Shown one piece after another: positions 24,494 to 32,599 of a stretch of 42,820 nt of DNA (positions within the stretch are counted from its first letter, which is position 1; each line of letters begins with the position of its first letter). Source of the DNA: an uncultured Pseudomonadota bacterium (GTDB lineage: Bacteria; Pseudomonadota; Alphaproteobacteria; Rs-D84); the NCBI GenBank assembly GCA_949296475.1, contig CASFOK010000015.1:1-42820 (forward strand), read 5' to 3'. The position numbers and the translations under genes are program-made. Under the pieces are notes generated by a model. It was given only the letters and a program-made list of their open reading frames with translations, did no database searches and was not told the DNA's origin.

Positions 24494-25174
24494 TTATCTA
24501 GCGGGTGCCAAGCGAATTTCAACGCGGCGGTTTGTTAGTCGTCCTATGTCGTCTTGGGCGGCTATTGGTCGCGTAGAGCCACGCCCGACAATGAACATTC
24601 TGGTTGTATTTATTCCGTGCTGAGAAAAATACACCCCGACACGCTGCGCCATATCCAGTGACAGGGCGTTCGCACCTTGTGTATTTTTCATTGCGTCTGT
24701 ATATCCGGCAATTTCTATGAAGGTAGCATTATATTTACGTAAAATCTTTGCAATGGTATTTAATGTATCGGCGCCTGTTTCAGAAATGTCGGCTACATTT
24801 AGTTCCATTATCGCATCACGAACAAGAATTATTACTACGTCGGTACCGGCCCTTTGTACAGATATGCCTGGTTTGCGTAACGAGTCGTACAATTCGTATT
24901 CTAAGTTGGACATGTAATTAATACTAATGGAATTATCGTTTGTAATTTTATCGCCATATTCTAATTTTGCCGGCGCATTTTCACCGGTTACAAGTTTGCC
25001 CCCGCTGCCCAGATAAACAGGTCTTTTTGCAACGCGTGACATTTCTGTCATGTCTGTAAAACTTGCGCCCATTAAATATGTTGACCAAGTTGTTCTATCT
25101 GGACTGTGGTATTGGGCGCAACTGGTTATAAAACCCGCTGATGCTAACAGTAAAAAGCATTTTTTTATTGTCAT
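24494..25174 (-). CDS. OmpA-domain lipoprotein
   Basis: The 226-residue product has a lipobox (FITSC, Cys19), an unrecognised segment of about 100 residues, and a C-terminal OmpA/MotB peptidoglycan-binding domain (about 115-225): IEIAGYTD, LSLDMAQRVGVYFSQHGI, GRGSTRPIA and NRRVEIRL are the conserved blocks. It anchors something to peptidoglycan from the outer membrane. Its ATG overlaps the pilin stop (TAATG), placing it third in dnaX-pilin-lipoprotein. Pal, or a secretion-linked lipoprotein such as DotK/IcmN, are both possible; the pilin neighbour makes an appendage link attractive but unproven. Confidence 0.8.
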   Translation of the reverse strand: MTIKKCFLLLASAGFITSCAQYHSPDRTTWSTYLMGASFTDMTEMSRVAKRPVYLGSGGKLVTGENAPAKLEYGDKITNDNSISINYMSNLEYELYDSLRKPGISVQRAGTDVVIILVRDAIMELNVADISETGADTLNTIAKILRKYNATFIEIAGYTDAMKNTQGANALSLDMAQRVGVYFSQHGINTTRMFIVGRGSTRPIAAQDDIGRLTNRRVEIRLAPAR

Positions 25175-25632
25175 TATTCTATTACAAAAGAAATTTCATT
25201 TGTATTTGTTGAAAAGCAATCGGTATTAATATCTTTGTCAAACCCATTTACCAATAGTTTAGTTGCCCATGTAGGTGTTGACGCTATAAAATACTGGCAT
25301 TCGCTTTTACTTAATTGAGTAAGGTTGATAGTAAAACCTTTGCCGTCATCTGTCGGTTTAACAGACCAGTCTGAACCACCAATAGGCGCACGATTGGATT
25401 TTAGTGCACCGGCAGATATCAGATAATCAACAGACAAGCCCGTATAATCGCCGCGCATTTCCATTAAAAGTTTTGTGTTTTTTACAATTTGCTCCATTTC
25501 CATAGAAGCAATTTTGCGCATTTGGTTATTTCTGATTACGTTATATACGCCAATTGCACCGGCACTCATTATACCGGCAATGGCCAATACACCAAGTATC
25601 TCTATTAAAGAACGGCCTGATTCTTGTTTCAT
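25174..25632 (-). CDS. Type IVb (PilS-like) pilin
   Basis: The 152-residue product has a short leader ending at Gly6, then a class III prepilin N-terminus: residue +1 is Arg, Glu is at +5 (RSLIEILGVLAIAG). The rest matches type IVb/PilS pilins: LSVDYLISAGALKS followed by a beta-rich head with Cys residues in SECQYFI and DCFSTN, which could form the C-terminal disulfide. Start supported by AAGGAAAAC. It is 14 bp downstream of dnaX. PilS pilins build the thin pilus of IncI plasmids. No prepilin peptidase or assembly ATPase is visible here. Confidence 0.8.
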   Translation of the reverse strand: MKQESGRSLIEILGVLAIAGIMSAGAIGVYNVIRNNQMRKIASMEMEQIVKNTKLLMEMRGDYTGLSVDYLISAGALKSNRAPIGGSDWSVKPTDDGKGFTINLTQLSKSECQYFIASTPTWATKLLVNGFDKDINTDCFSTNTNEISFVIE

Positions 25633-25646
25633 ATGTTTTCCTTATT

Positions 25647-27185
25647 TTATTTAGATACACCGACAATTTCTGCGTCTGAAAAAAGACTCATTGCGCTGGC
25701 GACCAATGGGTCTGATTCCAGTTCTTCTTGCTTTTTTTCTGTGACTGTTTGCGTATGTTGCGATTCAGTTGCGCGTTCCAGCGCCCAAGAGTGTCCGGTT
25801 TTTTCAGATAACCATACAGATAATTTGTGGGCAAATTCTGCGTCGGTTCCCCTGTCAAAATATTTTATTTTACCGTCTGAAAAATCAACTATTTCTATAT
25901 TGCTGCTGTAGTAAGAATACAACAAGATTTCTTTAGATTTTTGTAAAGCATTTGCAAGTTCCGTTGCGGACGTTATATGTTCTTGTTGTTTTTCTTGTTG
26001 TTGCGGTTGTTTTTCCGGTTTTGGTTGTGTGTTTTGATTATTTTGTTGTTGTTTTAAAATTTCTGTAACCGAAGGCATATCTGCAATATGCATTAATCTT
26101 ATTACCAGCATATCAAAACATTGCTTTTGGTTGCCGGCAGATTGCATTTCTTGTACAGACGCAACCATGACCTGCCAAATACGTGATAATGTGTTTAACG
26201 AGATGCGGTTGTTTATGGCGCGAATTTGTTCGCGTTGATCCGCAGTATAAGGTGAATTAACTGTTTCTCCGGCGTGTAAAGCAGGATGCATGCGCGTTGC
26301 CCAATGAGTCCATTCCATCATGTCGTTTAACAGCATTGATAAATCTGCACCGTTGTTATAAATTTCATCAACTTTATTCAACGCTTTTGCTGTGTCGCCA
26401 GACAGCAATATGTTCATAAAGTCAACGACAACGCCACGGTCTGCGCGCTTTAACATATCCAACACAGATTGTTCATCCACCTTGCCGCCCGTTTGTGCGA
26501 TTGCTTGGTCTAATAAAGAAAGACCGTCACGTACGGAACCGTCTGCTGCGCGTGCCAACAATTCATTTGCAGCATCAGACAATTCAATGTTTTCTTGTTG
26601 CGCAATCCACGCAAAGTGTTTTTTTAATGTATCAACAGGGACGCGAACCAAATCAAATCTTTGGCAACGCGACAAAATTGTAACGGGAACTTTGCGAATT
26701 TCTGTTGTTGCCAAGATGAATATTACATGTGCTGGTGGTTCTTCCAAGGTTTTAAGCAGTGCATTAAATGCACTTGTTGAAAGCATATGTACTTCGTCAA
26801 TAATGTATACCTTGTATCTGCCGTTCGTAGGTCTGTATTGTGCCGCGTCTAAAATGTCGCGCATATTATCAACGCCAGTATGCGAAGCAGCGTCTATTTC
26901 AAGAACGTCAATATGTTGTCCAGCTGCAATTGCACGACAATTTTCGCATTTGCCGCATGGCGTTGCAGTTGGGCCGTCAGACGATAAACAGTTTAACGCC
27001 TTGGCCAATATTCTGGCGGTACTGGTCTTTCCTGTTCCGCGGATGCCCGTAAAAATATAAGCGTGCGCAATGCGCCCCGTGTTAATTGCCGTGGTTAGTG
27101 TTTTTACTAAAACATCTTGCCCGATAAGAGATTGAAAATCTTGACTGCGGTATTTTCGCGCTAAAACTGTGTAATTACTGCTCAT
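25647..27185 (-). CDS. dnaX: DNA polymerase III subunit tau/gamma (DnaX)
   Basis: The 512-residue clamp-loader ATPase has Walker A GIRGTGKTST near residue 50, a zinc module (Cys in CLSSDGPTATPCGKCENC), Walker B DEVHML and the SRC motif (ILSRCQRF). After the three clamp-loader domains comes a Gln-rich linker (about 380-410) and a C-terminal tau-like tail. The protein is shorter than E. coli tau. No A-AAA-AAG slippage site for a gamma form was seen in the linker. Start has AAGGAAG 9 nt upstream and a promoter TTGAAA-16-TATGCT. Confidence 0.95.
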   Translation of the reverse strand: MSSNYTVLARKYRSQDFQSLIGQDVLVKTLTTAINTGRIAHAYIFTGIRGTGKTSTARILAKALNCLSSDGPTATPCGKCENCRAIAAGQHIDVLEIDAASHTGVDNMRDILDAAQYRPTNGRYKVYIIDEVHMLSTSAFNALLKTLEEPPAHVIFILATTEIRKVPVTILSRCQRFDLVRVPVDTLKKHFAWIAQQENIELSDAANELLARAADGSVRDGLSLLDQAIAQTGGKVDEQSVLDMLKRADRGVVVDFMNILLSGDTAKALNKVDEIYNNGADLSMLLNDMMEWTHWATRMHPALHAGETVNSPYTADQREQIRAINNRISLNTLSRIWQVMVASVQEMQSAGNQKQCFDMLVIRLMHIADMPSVTEILKQQQNNQNTQPKPEKQPQQQEKQQEHITSATELANALQKSKEILLYSYYSSNIEIVDFSDGKIKYFDRGTDAEFAHKLSVWLSEKTGHSWALERATESQHTQTVTEKKQEELESDPLVASAMSLFSDAEIVGVSK

Positions 27186-27206
27186 GCTTAAACTTCCTTT
27201 GTGAAA

Positions 27207-27234
27207 AGCATAGCAAAACGCCAGTAAATTTCAA
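27207..27234 (-). promoter_or_regulatory. Promoter of dnaX-pilin-lipoprotein operon
   Basis: On the minus strand TTGAAA (27234-27229) and TATGCT (27212-27207) are 16 bp apart; the mRNA has a short leader with AAGGAAG before the dnaX ATG. Confidence 0.65.
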
Positions 27235-27260
27235 CAATTAAAGTGCGAATAAAACCGTTT

Positions 27261-27578
27261 TTATTTCAAGTCTGTAATAAAATCAGGAAAAGAGTTTTCT
27301 TCGTCTTCTGTTACGTCAATGTTTTCATTAGAGTCAACGTTGTCCATAGATTCTTCTGTCGCAACGGATTTATCTTTTGGGTCGCGCGTAGAATCTATTT
27401 TGCCCTGTTCTTCGTTAACAATGCGGCCATAATGTTCTGCCGTTTGCATTAAACGTTCGCGTTCAATTTCATCGGTCGTTTGACGCGCTTGGTCCATGTA
27501 TTGTTTTCTTTTTTGACGCCACTTGTGGCAACGCTGAATCATCAGCCCAACAGACGATTGATTTTTTTTACTTTGCAT
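27261..27578 (-). CDS. DUF4167-like small protein
   Basis: The 105-residue product has a basic N-terminal half containing the DUF4167 pattern: RKQYMDQARQTTDEIERERLMQTAEHYGRIV, a paired helix whose last helix (AEHY.RI) is the conserved core. The C-terminal half is acidic and probably disordered. The family is found mainly in Alphaproteobacteria and its function is not established; its basic N-terminus suggests nucleic-acid binding. Members often carry a longer Arg-rich N-terminal region. A weak AAAGAAAG site precedes the ATG. It lies 76 bp upstream of dnaX, which has its own promoter. Confidence 0.7.
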   Translation of the reverse strand: MQSKKNQSSVGLMIQRCHKWRQKRKQYMDQARQTTDEIERERLMQTAEHYGRIVNEEQGKIDSTRDPKDKSVATEESMDNVDSNENIDVTEDEENSFPDFITDLK

Positions 27579-27608
27579 GTTCTTTCTTTTAATAGGAAAT
27601 TTATTTTT

Positions 27609-27628
27609 ATAACGATTTTTATCGTTAT
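27609..27628. repeat. Perfect inverted repeat in the DUF4167/pilV-like intergenic region
   Basis: ATAACGAT (27609-27616) and ATCGTTAT (27621-27628) are separated by TTTT. It lies 31 bp upstream of the DUF4167 ATG and about 95 bp upstream of the divergent pilin gene, so it may be an operator or a leader hairpin. Confidence 0.6.
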
Positions 27629-27669
27629 CGTTTATCCATGATTTAAATAATAAAACATCTTAAAACTGA

Positions 27670-27698
27670 TTGCAATATTTTTTTTCAATTGCTATTCT
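27670..27698 (+). promoter_or_regulatory. Promoter of the PilV-like operon
   Basis: TTGCAA (27670-27675) and TATTCT (27693-27698) are 17 bp apart, just upstream of the TTG start codon at 27723 and its Shine-Dalgarno (AGGTAGGAGA). Confidence 0.6.
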
Positions 27699-27722
27699 TA
27701 CCAACAAGGTAGGAGATATATT

Positions 27723-29081
27723 TTGCAAGGCCAAAAAGGAAATTTTTTATTACAAGCGTTATTGGCACTGGCCTTGATTTTCGCATTTCTTCCATTTTTT
27801 GCACAGCAGTTAGCCGGTCGCGACATTGACGCGCAAATGTATTCTTCCACGCGAAAGGTAGAAGTTGCACAAACTGCCGCCAGAATTTTTATTCGTGAAC
27901 AAGCAAACAATTTGCCATATGAAACAACGGTTGTTTCTGGTAACGCGTTTGCAGATTTGTTAGAACCTTATGGTTTGCCGCTGGGGTTTGTGGCGCGTAC
28001 CGCTTTCGGTCAAGATATTGCGTTGGTTATAAGCAAGTCGGGCACGGAAGTTAATGCTTTTTTACGTTTGTCCGGTGGAAATTTGTCTGGGTTGCAATTG
28101 GCGGAATTAGCGCGTCGTATCGGTTTTTATGCAACGACGAATGGTAATAACGAGATAATTGTAGGGTTGGCCCTGGACGAGTTTTATTCAGACGTTGTAA
28201 AAAGAAACGAAACTAATTTAGATAACGGTGCTTTTTTAACAGATTTAGATATGGGGGGATTCAGTTTAAATAATGCCGGCAGCGTATTCGCACGTCGCGG
28301 TGAAATTGAAACGGGGCAGTTTAATACTTTGACGATATTCGGTATAGAAAACGGTCGCAAGGTTAGAAATTCTATAGAATTTATGGCGGCAGAAAAAGCG
28401 ATATTTCAAAGTCCTTCTGGTGGGGCTGCTTTATCGTTAACGCGCGGTTCGTTGTATGCGGAAACGGTTAACGCAAAAACTATTTCTAATTTTGGAGATG
28501 CCGGGAATTTTACGGCGAATTCTGCGGCCGTGTATGAGTTTGCGATGTCCGCTGGTCGTACGGGATTTTATGGACCGACGTCTTGGTATGTCGGCGGTGA
28601 CGTTATCACAGATAATATAAATTTTAGCGTTGAAAGGTTGGAATTAAACTCTTTCTTGAACGCGTCTAGGGGGCAAGACGTTTATCTTTATACGGATGAT
28701 TTTTCATACAGCGTACGCAGCGGTATAGAAACGGGTACGATACTGGCATCAAATATAACCTTGCGTGATCAGACGTCCAGTGCATTGAACGAAGGTGAAA
28801 GTGGCAGTGTCGTGTTGGATATAAGACCTGCCGGAACGTCTCTGCTGCCGGATGCACTGGTTGATTCTGTTGATAACAGTGTGTTTAAAATATTAGACAA
28901 GCCGACAAGTGACAGTTCAAAAACAGTTGATTGTCGTTCTATTGTTACGAAATTGGGGGGGCAATATAATCAAAAATCTTTGTCGCAGTATATAATTTGT
29001 CAGTATGTTTTTTGGCAAAGACTAGAAAAAAGAATTGATGCAAAACAATGTTTGTTAGAGGGAAACAGTGGCTGTATATAA
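27723..29081 (+). CDS. PilV-like minor pilin 1
   Basis: A TTG start with AGGTAGGAGA upstream gives 452 residues. The N-terminus is prepilin-like: basic leader ending in Gly6 then NFLLQALLALALIFAF; the +5 residue is Gln rather than Glu. The head (about 45-170) follows the PilV pattern (QTAARIFIREQA, PYGLPLGFVARTAFGQDIAL). At residues 174-184 the motif DLDMGGFSLNN matches the IDMGGNNLNN-like junction of PilV shufflon proteins, after which the sequence becomes repetitive beta-solenoid-like. The tail has two Cys pairs. It is the first of three tandem paralogues; no Rci recombinase or inverted shufflon repeat is visible. Confidence 0.72.
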   Translation: MQGQKGNFLLQALLALALIFAFLPFFAQQLAGRDIDAQMYSSTRKVEVAQTAARIFIREQANNLPYETTVVSGNAFADLLEPYGLPLGFVARTAFGQDIALVISKSGTEVNAFLRLSGGNLSGLQLAELARRIGFYATTNGNNEIIVGLALDEFYSDVVKRNETNLDNGAFLTDLDMGGFSLNNAGSVFARRGEIETGQFNTLTIFGIENGRKVRNSIEFMAAEKAIFQSPSGGAALSLTRGSLYAETVNAKTISNFGDAGNFTANSAAVYEFAMSAGRTGFYGPTSWYVGGDVITDNINFSVERLELNSFLNASRGQDVYLYTDDFSYSVRSGIETGTILASNITLRDQTSSALNEGESGSVVLDIRPAGTSLLPDALVDSVDNSVFKILDKPTSDSSKTVDCRSIVTKLGGQYNQKSLSQYIICQYVFWQRLEKRIDAKQCLLEGNSGCI

Positions 29082-30270
29082 AAAGAAATTTTTTGATGAT
29101 TCTTGCAGTGGGGCCAGCATGCTAGAAGTTATATTGGCTATGGCAATTGTTGCCATGGCAACGCCGTTTTTATACAGTCAAATTTCTGATACTAACAGTA
29201 CATTGCGTGACATTGCCAAGGCAAAAGAAATCATTGATTTGCGTGGGCCCGTATTAAATTACGTAAGGTTAAATCAAGGAAAATGGCCCGATGTGGCACA
29301 AATTAAATTGTCAGACGATGAATTGGATAATATTTCAACCTTGCCTGATTACGGGTTTATAGATAAATACGTTGTAAACGGTGCAACAATAACAGATGTG
29401 TATTTAGCATTTGAACTGGATGAAAGTCAATTAAAAACGTCAAAAATTGCAAAGCACATAGGCATGGACGCGGCCGTTGTCAGTCAAGATGGTATTGCAT
29501 ATGGTGATTCTTGGGCGGTATCGGCGCCTGACTTTAAGACAGGTAATCTTATATATCGTATATCTCGTGATGTGAACGGCGAAGATAAATCAAAGTATTT
29601 ACATCGTACCGCAACAGGTGAAGAAAAATTAAATATGATGTTACGAGATTTAAATATGGGCGGTAAAAACATATACAATGTGGGTGAAATATTTGCAAAG
29701 TCTGCCGATGTAAGAAATGTGGCAACTTCTTTCATAGAAACGGGCAGTTTATTATCTGATACAATTTATTTTTCATCTGGGGCTACATTAAGCGGAGATT
29801 CGGCGGCGTTTAAAAATATACGCGTATCCGGTGATGTTTCTGGTTTTAGAAATATTTATGCAGATAAATTAAACGGTGATAAATACACAACAAACGGTCG
29901 GGTCATTACAGACAGGGCAACGATTCTGGATTCAGTTAATATTTCAAATAATTTGACCTTAAAGTCCGATACGTCGCGTACCATTGGCAGTTTTATCGGT
30001 GTTTCTGCGCATTCTTTGAATACATCGTATATATCTGCCGAAGAAATTACTTTTTATGAAAATTTTGGTTTGACGATATCTGGCGAATTATTGGTGTCAA
30101 CTACGCCGCCATTGAAAATAGGCAGTTGGTCTTGGCCGTCTTATACGCCACCCAGATTTGCGATTTTAAATTTTACAAGGGCGACAATACCTGCTGTACC
30201 AAACATAAGCGGATTTGGTGTCATAATGTCTGACGGGTGGCAAAGCGCAATGCCAAAGGAAGTTAAATGA
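29068..30270 (+). CDS. PilV-like minor pilin 2
   Basis: A GTG start preceded by GAGGG gives 400 residues and overlaps the previous gene by 14 bp. The leader is longer (cleavage after Gly15 likely), then ASMLEVILAMAIVAMATP with the canonical Glu at +5. The head (about 40-190) is followed by RDLNMGGKNIYN at 193-204, the same junction motif as in paralogue 1, then AKSADVRNV-type repetitive strands rich in Ser/Thr/Asp. Related in layout to PilV of IncI plasmids, whose tip domain recognises recipient cells; here the tail is unlike the other two copies. Confidence 0.72.
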   Translation: MAVYKKKFFDDSCSGASMLEVILAMAIVAMATPFLYSQISDTNSTLRDIAKAKEIIDLRGPVLNYVRLNQGKWPDVAQIKLSDDELDNISTLPDYGFIDKYVVNGATITDVYLAFELDESQLKTSKIAKHIGMDAAVVSQDGIAYGDSWAVSAPDFKTGNLIYRISRDVNGEDKSKYLHRTATGEEKLNMMLRDLNMGGKNIYNVGEIFAKSADVRNVATSFIETGSLLSDTIYFSSGATLSGDSAAFKNIRVSGDVSGFRNIYADKLNGDKYTTNGRVITDRATILDSVNISNNLTLKSDTSRTIGSFIGVSAHSLNTSYISAEEITFYENFGLTISGELLVSTTPPLKIGSWSWPSYTPPRFAILNFTRATIPAVPNISGFGVIMSDGWQSAMPKEVK

Positions 30271-31583
30271 TGTATAACGTACGTTTGTTCGCTAGTAAAA
30301 AACAACAGCGTGGCAGTATGCTGGTTGAACTGCTGATGAGTGTGGCGTTGGCCGCCATAGTTATGCCATTTATTTTCAAATATCAAAAAGATGCGATAGT
30401 GAGGGCTGAAAACATCGCCGTAACACGTCAGATGGAAAACGTGCAAAGTGCGCTTGAAAGGTATATCGTTGATAACCGTGAAGAGTTATTAAAAACGGTC
30501 GGAAAAAATATAACGCGCGTAAATTTTGCGGATTTGGTTGATTACGGTATTTCAGAGGATTTGGTCGCTGAATATGGCAAAGATTATCAATTAAGGGTTT
30601 TAAAGTCTAACGATGCAAACAATCAGTCTACGTTACAAGGTGTGGTTGTTTTTTCGTCCGAAGATATTTCACCGCTACGAACCCGTGAAATCGTTGCGAT
30701 GGGTGGCGATTCTATGGGAATCATAGAGGGGAATCGTGCGTATGGTACTTTTGGTGCTTGGCGGGCTGATACGGTTGATTTAGGCGTAAATATACAAGAC
30801 GGTATTGTCGGCACAACATCCGTCAATCGTGATAGCGCGTTGTACTTATGGCGCGTTCCGTCTGATAACGCGTCAGATGCAACAATGTTATCCGGGTTAA
30901 ATTTGGGCGGTCATAATATAGATAACGTTGCGTTTTTAAATGTCACATCTGCTCAGTTTGATGAAAATTTAGTTATGGGGGCGACCGTTGCCAAGGAAGC
31001 GATTTTTCAAAATTTAACCACCTTGGATCAAAGTTTTGAGGCGATAAACGCAACCGTGTCTGGTATTTTGTCTGCAGATTCCAGAACTATGGAAGTTTCC
31101 GGTAATTTCAACCTGGCGGATACCGCAAAATTTACAAGTTTTACTGTTGGTGACTTATGGGTGACAAATATGACGTTGTCTGGATTGTCTATAACCGCAG
31201 AAAACGAGGTTTCTGTGTTAAAAGTTAACAGAAGTATTGATATGACGTCTGGGTGGATTGATGCCATGTATGTTACAGTTGGGTTTACGGGTTCAATTAC
31301 GCCGCGATTAGTCGTTTATAATAGAATAGAAGACTCGGTTAACCCGAATTATTATTGGGACGTCGGTACTGGCGTTGCGAATTTTCAAGACATTTCTTTT
31401 GAAAACCTTAACAGGATGGCGATTGATGCGGTGTACGTTGAAAACGGCGGTAACACAGAAGCCGGTAAAATTTTTGGTGCTGTATCTGCGAATATGAACG
31501 CTACGGCGTCTGATTATATGAATGCGATACAAGAAATACAAAATAAAGTTACAGCAAAATATAGATTGTTGAATTTGGAGTAA
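30267..31583 (+). CDS. PilV-like minor pilin 3
   Basis: The 438-residue product overlaps the previous gene by ATGA and has AAGGAAG upstream. The leader ends at Gly16 and the +5 residue is Glu (SMLVELLMSVALAAIVMP). The head (about 45-205) is followed by LNLGGHNIDN at 211-220, equivalent to the junction motif of its two neighbours, then a long tail of short beta strands (FQNLTTL, VSGNFNLAD) and a helical end with MNAIQEIQNKV. The three genes form one translationally coupled unit, so different tip adhesins would be made together rather than switched. Confidence 0.72.
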   Translation: MMYNVRLFASKKQQRGSMLVELLMSVALAAIVMPFIFKYQKDAIVRAENIAVTRQMENVQSALERYIVDNREELLKTVGKNITRVNFADLVDYGISEDLVAEYGKDYQLRVLKSNDANNQSTLQGVVVFSSEDISPLRTREIVAMGGDSMGIIEGNRAYGTFGAWRADTVDLGVNIQDGIVGTTSVNRDSALYLWRVPSDNASDATMLSGLNLGGHNIDNVAFLNVTSAQFDENLVMGATVAKEAIFQNLTTLDQSFEAINATVSGILSADSRTMEVSGNFNLADTAKFTSFTVGDLWVTNMTLSGLSITAENEVSVLKVNRSIDMTSGWIDAMYVTVGFTGSITPRLVVYNRIEDSVNPNYYWDVGTGVANFQDISFENLNRMAIDAVYVENGGNTEAGKIFGAVSANMNATASDYMNAIQEIQNKVTAKYRLLNLE

Positions 31584-31591
31584 AATGTGTT

Positions 31592-32113
31592 ATGAATCGT
31601 CATATGAAAACAGTTTGTGATTTTTGTAAAACAGAATATACGCTGGACGCTGTTCCAAAAACGCCCGTAAAGTGCGCCGTCTGCGGTAACACATGGGTCG
31701 TGCAGCCACCTGTTCGTCGTAATTCTATATTGTTGTTCATTGCAGCGTTATGTGCGTTACTGTCTGCGGTGGTGTTTGCTGTTGTTGCAATCAGTCAACA
31801 TCAGATAAAGGTAATACGCGAAAAGCCTTTGGTCGCAGAAATACAATCTATTGATACGATTACAGACGACAACGGCGTTCCGCATTTTATTGTTGCCGGT
31901 AATGTAAAGAATCGGTCAGAACAAATATACGGTGTTCCTGGTTTGATTATTATTTCTTATGGGGAAGACGACAAGATTATTGACAGGCAGAAATTTTTAC
32001 CTTCTGCCACGCTGTTAGATGCCGGGGCAGAGACAAAGTTTTTACACGTTTTATCTGTACCTACACAAGACGTCAAAAAAATATCCGTTGATTTAGAAAA
32101 AGTAGGAGATTGA
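31592..32113 (+). CDS. Zinc-ribbon/DUF3426 membrane protein
   Basis: The 173-residue product begins with an MJ0042-type zinc ribbon (C-x2-C and C-x2-C: VCDFCKTEY and KCAVCGNTW), then a membrane helix (about 45-68) and an extracytoplasmic beta-sandwich-like domain (about 80-170, VAGNVKNRSEQIYGVPGLIIISY) typical of DUF3426. The function of these proteins is unknown. It starts 8 bp after the last pilin gene, so it appears to belong to the same operon. A second in-frame ATG at 31604 is an alternative start. Confidence 0.75.
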   Translation: MNRHMKTVCDFCKTEYTLDAVPKTPVKCAVCGNTWVVQPPVRRNSILLFIAALCALLSAVVFAVVAISQHQIKVIREKPLVAEIQSIDTITDDNGVPHFIVAGNVKNRSEQIYGVPGLIIISYGEDDKIIDRQKFLPSATLLDAGAETKFLHVLSVPTQDVKKISVDLEKVGD

Positions 32114-32115
32114 AA

Positions 32116-32592
32116 ATGAAGCGGTTATGTTATGGGTTACTTGCGTGCTTATTAGTTTTACCTTTTGCTGTACGTGCCGAAGAATCAGAAGAGCAGCCTG
32201 TCACCCCGCGCATCAGTATTTTTTCTACCAGCACGGATTGGCAGGGGTTAACCGGTTTAATTTACCACGAATATCATGGCAAGTTCGTTCCGTTGGCAAG
32301 CATGATTGGCAAAGGGTTGGTTTTATATTACCTTGACGGTTTTCCTTGCTATGGATTGGGCGAAGGTGTTCGTATTTGGTTAGGTCCGAATAATAAGCAC
32401 GACGGTGAACTAAGAATAGCGTGCTTGTACCCGCCAAAAGAAATTAATTTTACGTGGCGTAATGCAACGCGTGACGCTGACCAGGCGCAAAGCACGGGGA
32501 TATTAACTTGCCCGGTTGAGTCTGATGGACGCGAATTAACGATAAGTTTATCAAAGTGCACCAAGGGACCAGATTGGGACGAATATAAGTAG
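32116..32592 (+). CDS. Unrecognised small secreted protein
   Basis: From the ATG at 32116 (AGGAGA 8 nt upstream) the product is 158 residues. A signal peptide (MKRLCYGLLACLLVLPFAVRA) with a likely cleavage after ARA-like VRA is followed by a soluble domain with four Cys (DGFPCYG, LRIACLYP, GILTCPVE, LSKCTKG), probably two disulfides. No family is recognised. It overlaps neither neighbour and is in line with the pilin operon and the rluD-like gene. A TTG at 32110 is rejected because the Shine-Dalgarno overlaps it. Confidence 0.6.
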   Translation: MKRLCYGLLACLLVLPFAVRAEESEEQPVTPRISIFSTSTDWQGLTGLIYHEYHGKFVPLASMIGKGLVLYYLDGFPCYGLGEGVRIWLGPNNKHDGELRIACLYPPKEINFTWRNATRDADQAQSTGILTCPVESDGRELTISLSKCTKGPDWDEYK

Positions 32593-32599
32593 TTTTCTG

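Noticed and set aside
25990-26060. Programmed frameshift site in dnaX
   Set aside because: The Gln-rich linker has no A-AAA-AAG-type slippery heptamer with a downstream stem.
26392-27060. Open frame of 222 codons opposite dnaX
   Set aside because: Antisense to a well-conserved ATPase domain with no family features of its own.
27723-31583. A true shufflon (recombining PilV segments)
   Set aside because: No short inverted repeats flanking tail segments and no Rci-type tyrosine recombinase were found; the three tails are complete, separate genes.
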